Positions 62,579-64,000 of a stretch of 64,000 bases of DNA are shown one piece after another. Within the stretch, counting starts at the first letter, position 1; each line of letters starts with the position of its first letter. The notes below the pieces were generated by a model. It worked only from the letters and a program-made list of their open reading frames with translations, searched no databases and was not told the DNA's origin. A program made the position numbers and the translations under genes. Source of the stretch: Paracoccus alcaliphilus. GTDB lineage: Bacteria > Pseudomonadota > Alphaproteobacteria > Rhodobacterales > Rhodobacteraceae. The DNA is taken from positions 248,001-312,000 of the forward strand of contig NZ_CP067125.1 of assembly GCF_028553725.1 (NCBI RefSeq), written 5' to 3'.

Positions 62579-64000
62579 TCAGTTCCAGATCTCGGGATCG
62601 ACGCCTTTCGCCATCCCGGGGTGATCCTTCACATGAAAGCGCGGCACGGCGCCGGCCTTGCGCTGCTCGAAATAGTTGCGGGTCAGCGCGACCACCGTGC
62701 CCGACAGCGCCATGATCGCGATCAGGTTGATCGTCGCCATCAGTCCCATCGAGGCATCGGCCAGATCGAACACGGTCGTCACCGCCTGAAGCGCACCCCA
62801 GATCACCATGACCAGCACCAGCAGGCGCAATGTCGTCAGCCCGGCCCTGTTGCCGACGCCCAGAAAGGCCAGCGCCATCTCGGAATAGGCGTAGTTGCCG
62901 ATGATCGAGGTAAAGGCGAAGAAGAAGATCGCGACCGCCACGAACCATGGACCGATCACGCCGATATGGTCGGCCAGCGCCGATTGGGTCAACTGGGTGC
63001 CGGTCAGTTCCCCGCCGGGCACATAGACGCCCGACAGCAGGATCATCAGCGCGGTGCAGGTGCAGATCAGGATCGTGTCGATGAAGACGCCGAAGGCCTG
63101 CACGAAGCCCTGGCTGGAGGGATGATGCGGGTTGGGCGTCGCTGCCGCCGCGATGTTCGGGGCCGAGCCCATCCCGGCCTCGTTCGAGAACAGCCCGCGC
63201 TTCACCCCGTTCAGCATCGCGGCCATGACGCCGCCGGTGATGCCGCCCGCGGCCTCGACCAGGCCGAAGGCATTGGCGATGATGTGCCACAGCATCGTGG
63301 GCACCTCGCCAAGGTTCATGGCCACGACAATCAGCGCGACCAGCAGATAGACCCCCGCCATGAAGGGAACGACCTTCTCGGCCACCACGGCGATCTGGCG
63401 GATACCGCCGAAGATCACGATGGCGGTCAGCGCGGCCAGCCCCAGGCCGGTGACCAGCTTGGGTATGCCGAAGGCGCCGACCATCGCATCGGCGATTGAA
63501 TTGGCTTGTACCGCGTTGAAGACCAGCCCGAAGGACAGGATCAGGCAGATCGAGAAGATCCCGCCCAGCCAGGGCAGACCCAGCCCCCGCGCGATATAAA
63601 AGGCTGGACCGCCGCGATAGACGGCATCGGCCGAACTGGTATCCCTGACCTTGTAGAGCTGCGCCAGCGTCGATTCCGAATAGGCCGTGGCCATGCCGAC
63701 CAGTGCCACCATCCACATCCAGAAGATCGCCCCGGGTCCGCCAAGGACCAGCGCCACTGCGACCCCAGCGATATTGCCGGTGCCCACCCGCGAGGCAAGG
63801 CTGGTGCACAGCGCCTGAAAGGGCGAGATCCCCTGCCGGTCGGTCTCGGGCGCCGCCGAGATCGAGCGGATCATCTCGCCGAAATGCAGGATCTGCTGGA
63901 AACGCAGCCGGATGGTGAAATAGACACCCACCGCCAGCAGGCCATAGATCAGAATGTAGCTCCAGAAGACCGTATTCAGAAAGTCGATGATCGCTGTCAT
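62579..64000 (-). CDS. Alanine or glycine:cation symporter (AGCS family)
   Basis: A 473-residue Na+-coupled amino acid symporter. The family features are FQALCTSLASRVGTGNIAGVAVALVLGGPGAIFWMWMVALVGMATAYSESTLAQLYK, GGPAFYIARGLGLPWLG, GLFSNEAGMGSAPNIAAAATPNPHHPSSQGFVQAFGVFIDTILICTCTA and FTSIIGNYAYSEMAL. The ATG at the very end of the window (codon 63998-64000) opens a natural N-terminus (MTAIIDFLNTVFWSYILIYG), so the gene is probably complete, though an earlier start outside the window cannot be excluded. It converges with the sugar-acid operon. Confidence 0.9.
   Translation of the reverse strand: MTAIIDFLNTVFWSYILIYGLLAVGVYFTIRLRFQQILHFGEMIRSISAAPETDRQGISPFQALCTSLASRVGTGNIAGVAVALVLGGPGAIFWMWMVALVGMATAYSESTLAQLYKVRDTSSADAVYRGGPAFYIARGLGLPWLGGIFSICLILSFGLVFNAVQANSIADAMVGAFGIPKLVTGLGLAALTAIVIFGGIRQIAVVAEKVVPFMAGVYLLVALIVVAMNLGEVPTMLWHIIANAFGLVEAAGGITGGVMAAMLNGVKRGLFSNEAGMGSAPNIAAAATPNPHHPSSQGFVQAFGVFIDTILICTCTALMILLSGVYVPGGELTGTQLTQSALADHIGVIGPWFVAVAIFFFAFTSIIGNYAYSEMALAFLGVGNRAGLTTLRLLVLVMVIWGALQAVTTVFDLADASMGLMATINLIAIMALSGTVVALTRNYFEQRKAGAVPRFHVKDHPGMAKGVDPEIWN

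Noticed and set aside
1..64000. CRISPR arrays, tRNA or rRNA genes, prophage or complete insertion sequences
   Set aside because: No regularly spaced repeats, no tRNA cloverleaf or rRNA segments, no phage structural genes and no intact transposase were seen in a read of both strands.

Overview
The window is GC-rich, densely packed alphaproteobacterial DNA with about 50 genes. Gene content and protein style (TRAP, TTT and ABC uptake systems, sugar-acid catabolism, ATGA-type gene overlaps, orphan ectD) suggest a Rhodobacteraceae member, probably Paracoccus-like. That placement is inference; there is no rRNA or other marker gene. I see no tRNA, rRNA, CRISPR array, prophage or complete insertion sequence. 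Most of it reads as a catabolic and transport region.

Layout. 1-2.5 kb: end of an NCS2 nucleobase permease, an Atz/Trz amidohydrolase and a TauE/SafE permease, in an overlapping operon. 2.6-6.5 kb: a YkuD lipoprotein and a PhnD-type ABC transporter of the putative selenate class with a two-domain permease. 6.5-14 kb: an alpha/beta hydrolase, a GH15-like enzyme, a GH144-like endo-beta-glucanase, a GH3 beta-glucosidase and an SbmA/YddA-type ABC transporter. The glycosidases lack signal peptides, which suggests glucan breakdown in the cytoplasm. 14.6-17.8 kb: a MarR-EmrB-EmrA type efflux operon with a duplicated palindromic operator. 17.9-22.5 kb: GntR, DctPQM TRAP transporter and L-idonate 5-dehydrogenase. 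22.5-24.2 kb: Na/phosphate cotransporter. 24.3-29.5 kb: btuB-D-F-C-like operon behind a cobalamin riboswitch. 29.5-32.1 kb: SsuABC/TauABC-like ABC operon. 32.6-33.5 kb: ectoine hydroxylase without ectABC.

33.5-46.2 kb is a histidine-utilisation locus: hutI-hutH-hutG-[CaiB-type CoA transferase]-[acyl-CoA dehydrogenase]-hutU-ABC transporter on the minus strand, with hutF-hutC divergent. Two operator-like palindromes lie between hutI and hutF. The CaiB/acyl-CoA dehydrogenase pair is joined to the hut genes by 4-bp overlaps. The transporter's binding protein keeps the carboxylate-binding Arg but has Ser where amino-acid binders have the ammonium-binding Asp. Together this suggests uptake of a deaminated ligand such as urocanate or imidazole propionate, and a CoA-dependent route from imidazole propionate to urocanate. 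This is the most interesting candidate system here.

46.2-49.2 kb: cystine symporter TcyP and a sorbosone/glucose dehydrogenase-like beta-propeller. 49.3-62.4 kb: an organic/sugar-acid module with a TAXI-TRAP transporter, two GntR regulators, a TctCBA transporter, an IlvD/Edd dehydratase, a DHDPS-family enzyme, an RraA/HMG-aldolase-like protein and an alpha-ketoglutarate-semialdehyde-type dehydrogenase, closed by a perfect 17-bp hairpin. The window ends in an alanine:cation symporter.

A pattern across loci: in four unrelated uptake operons a strong GC-rich hairpin directly follows the substrate-binding-protein gene.
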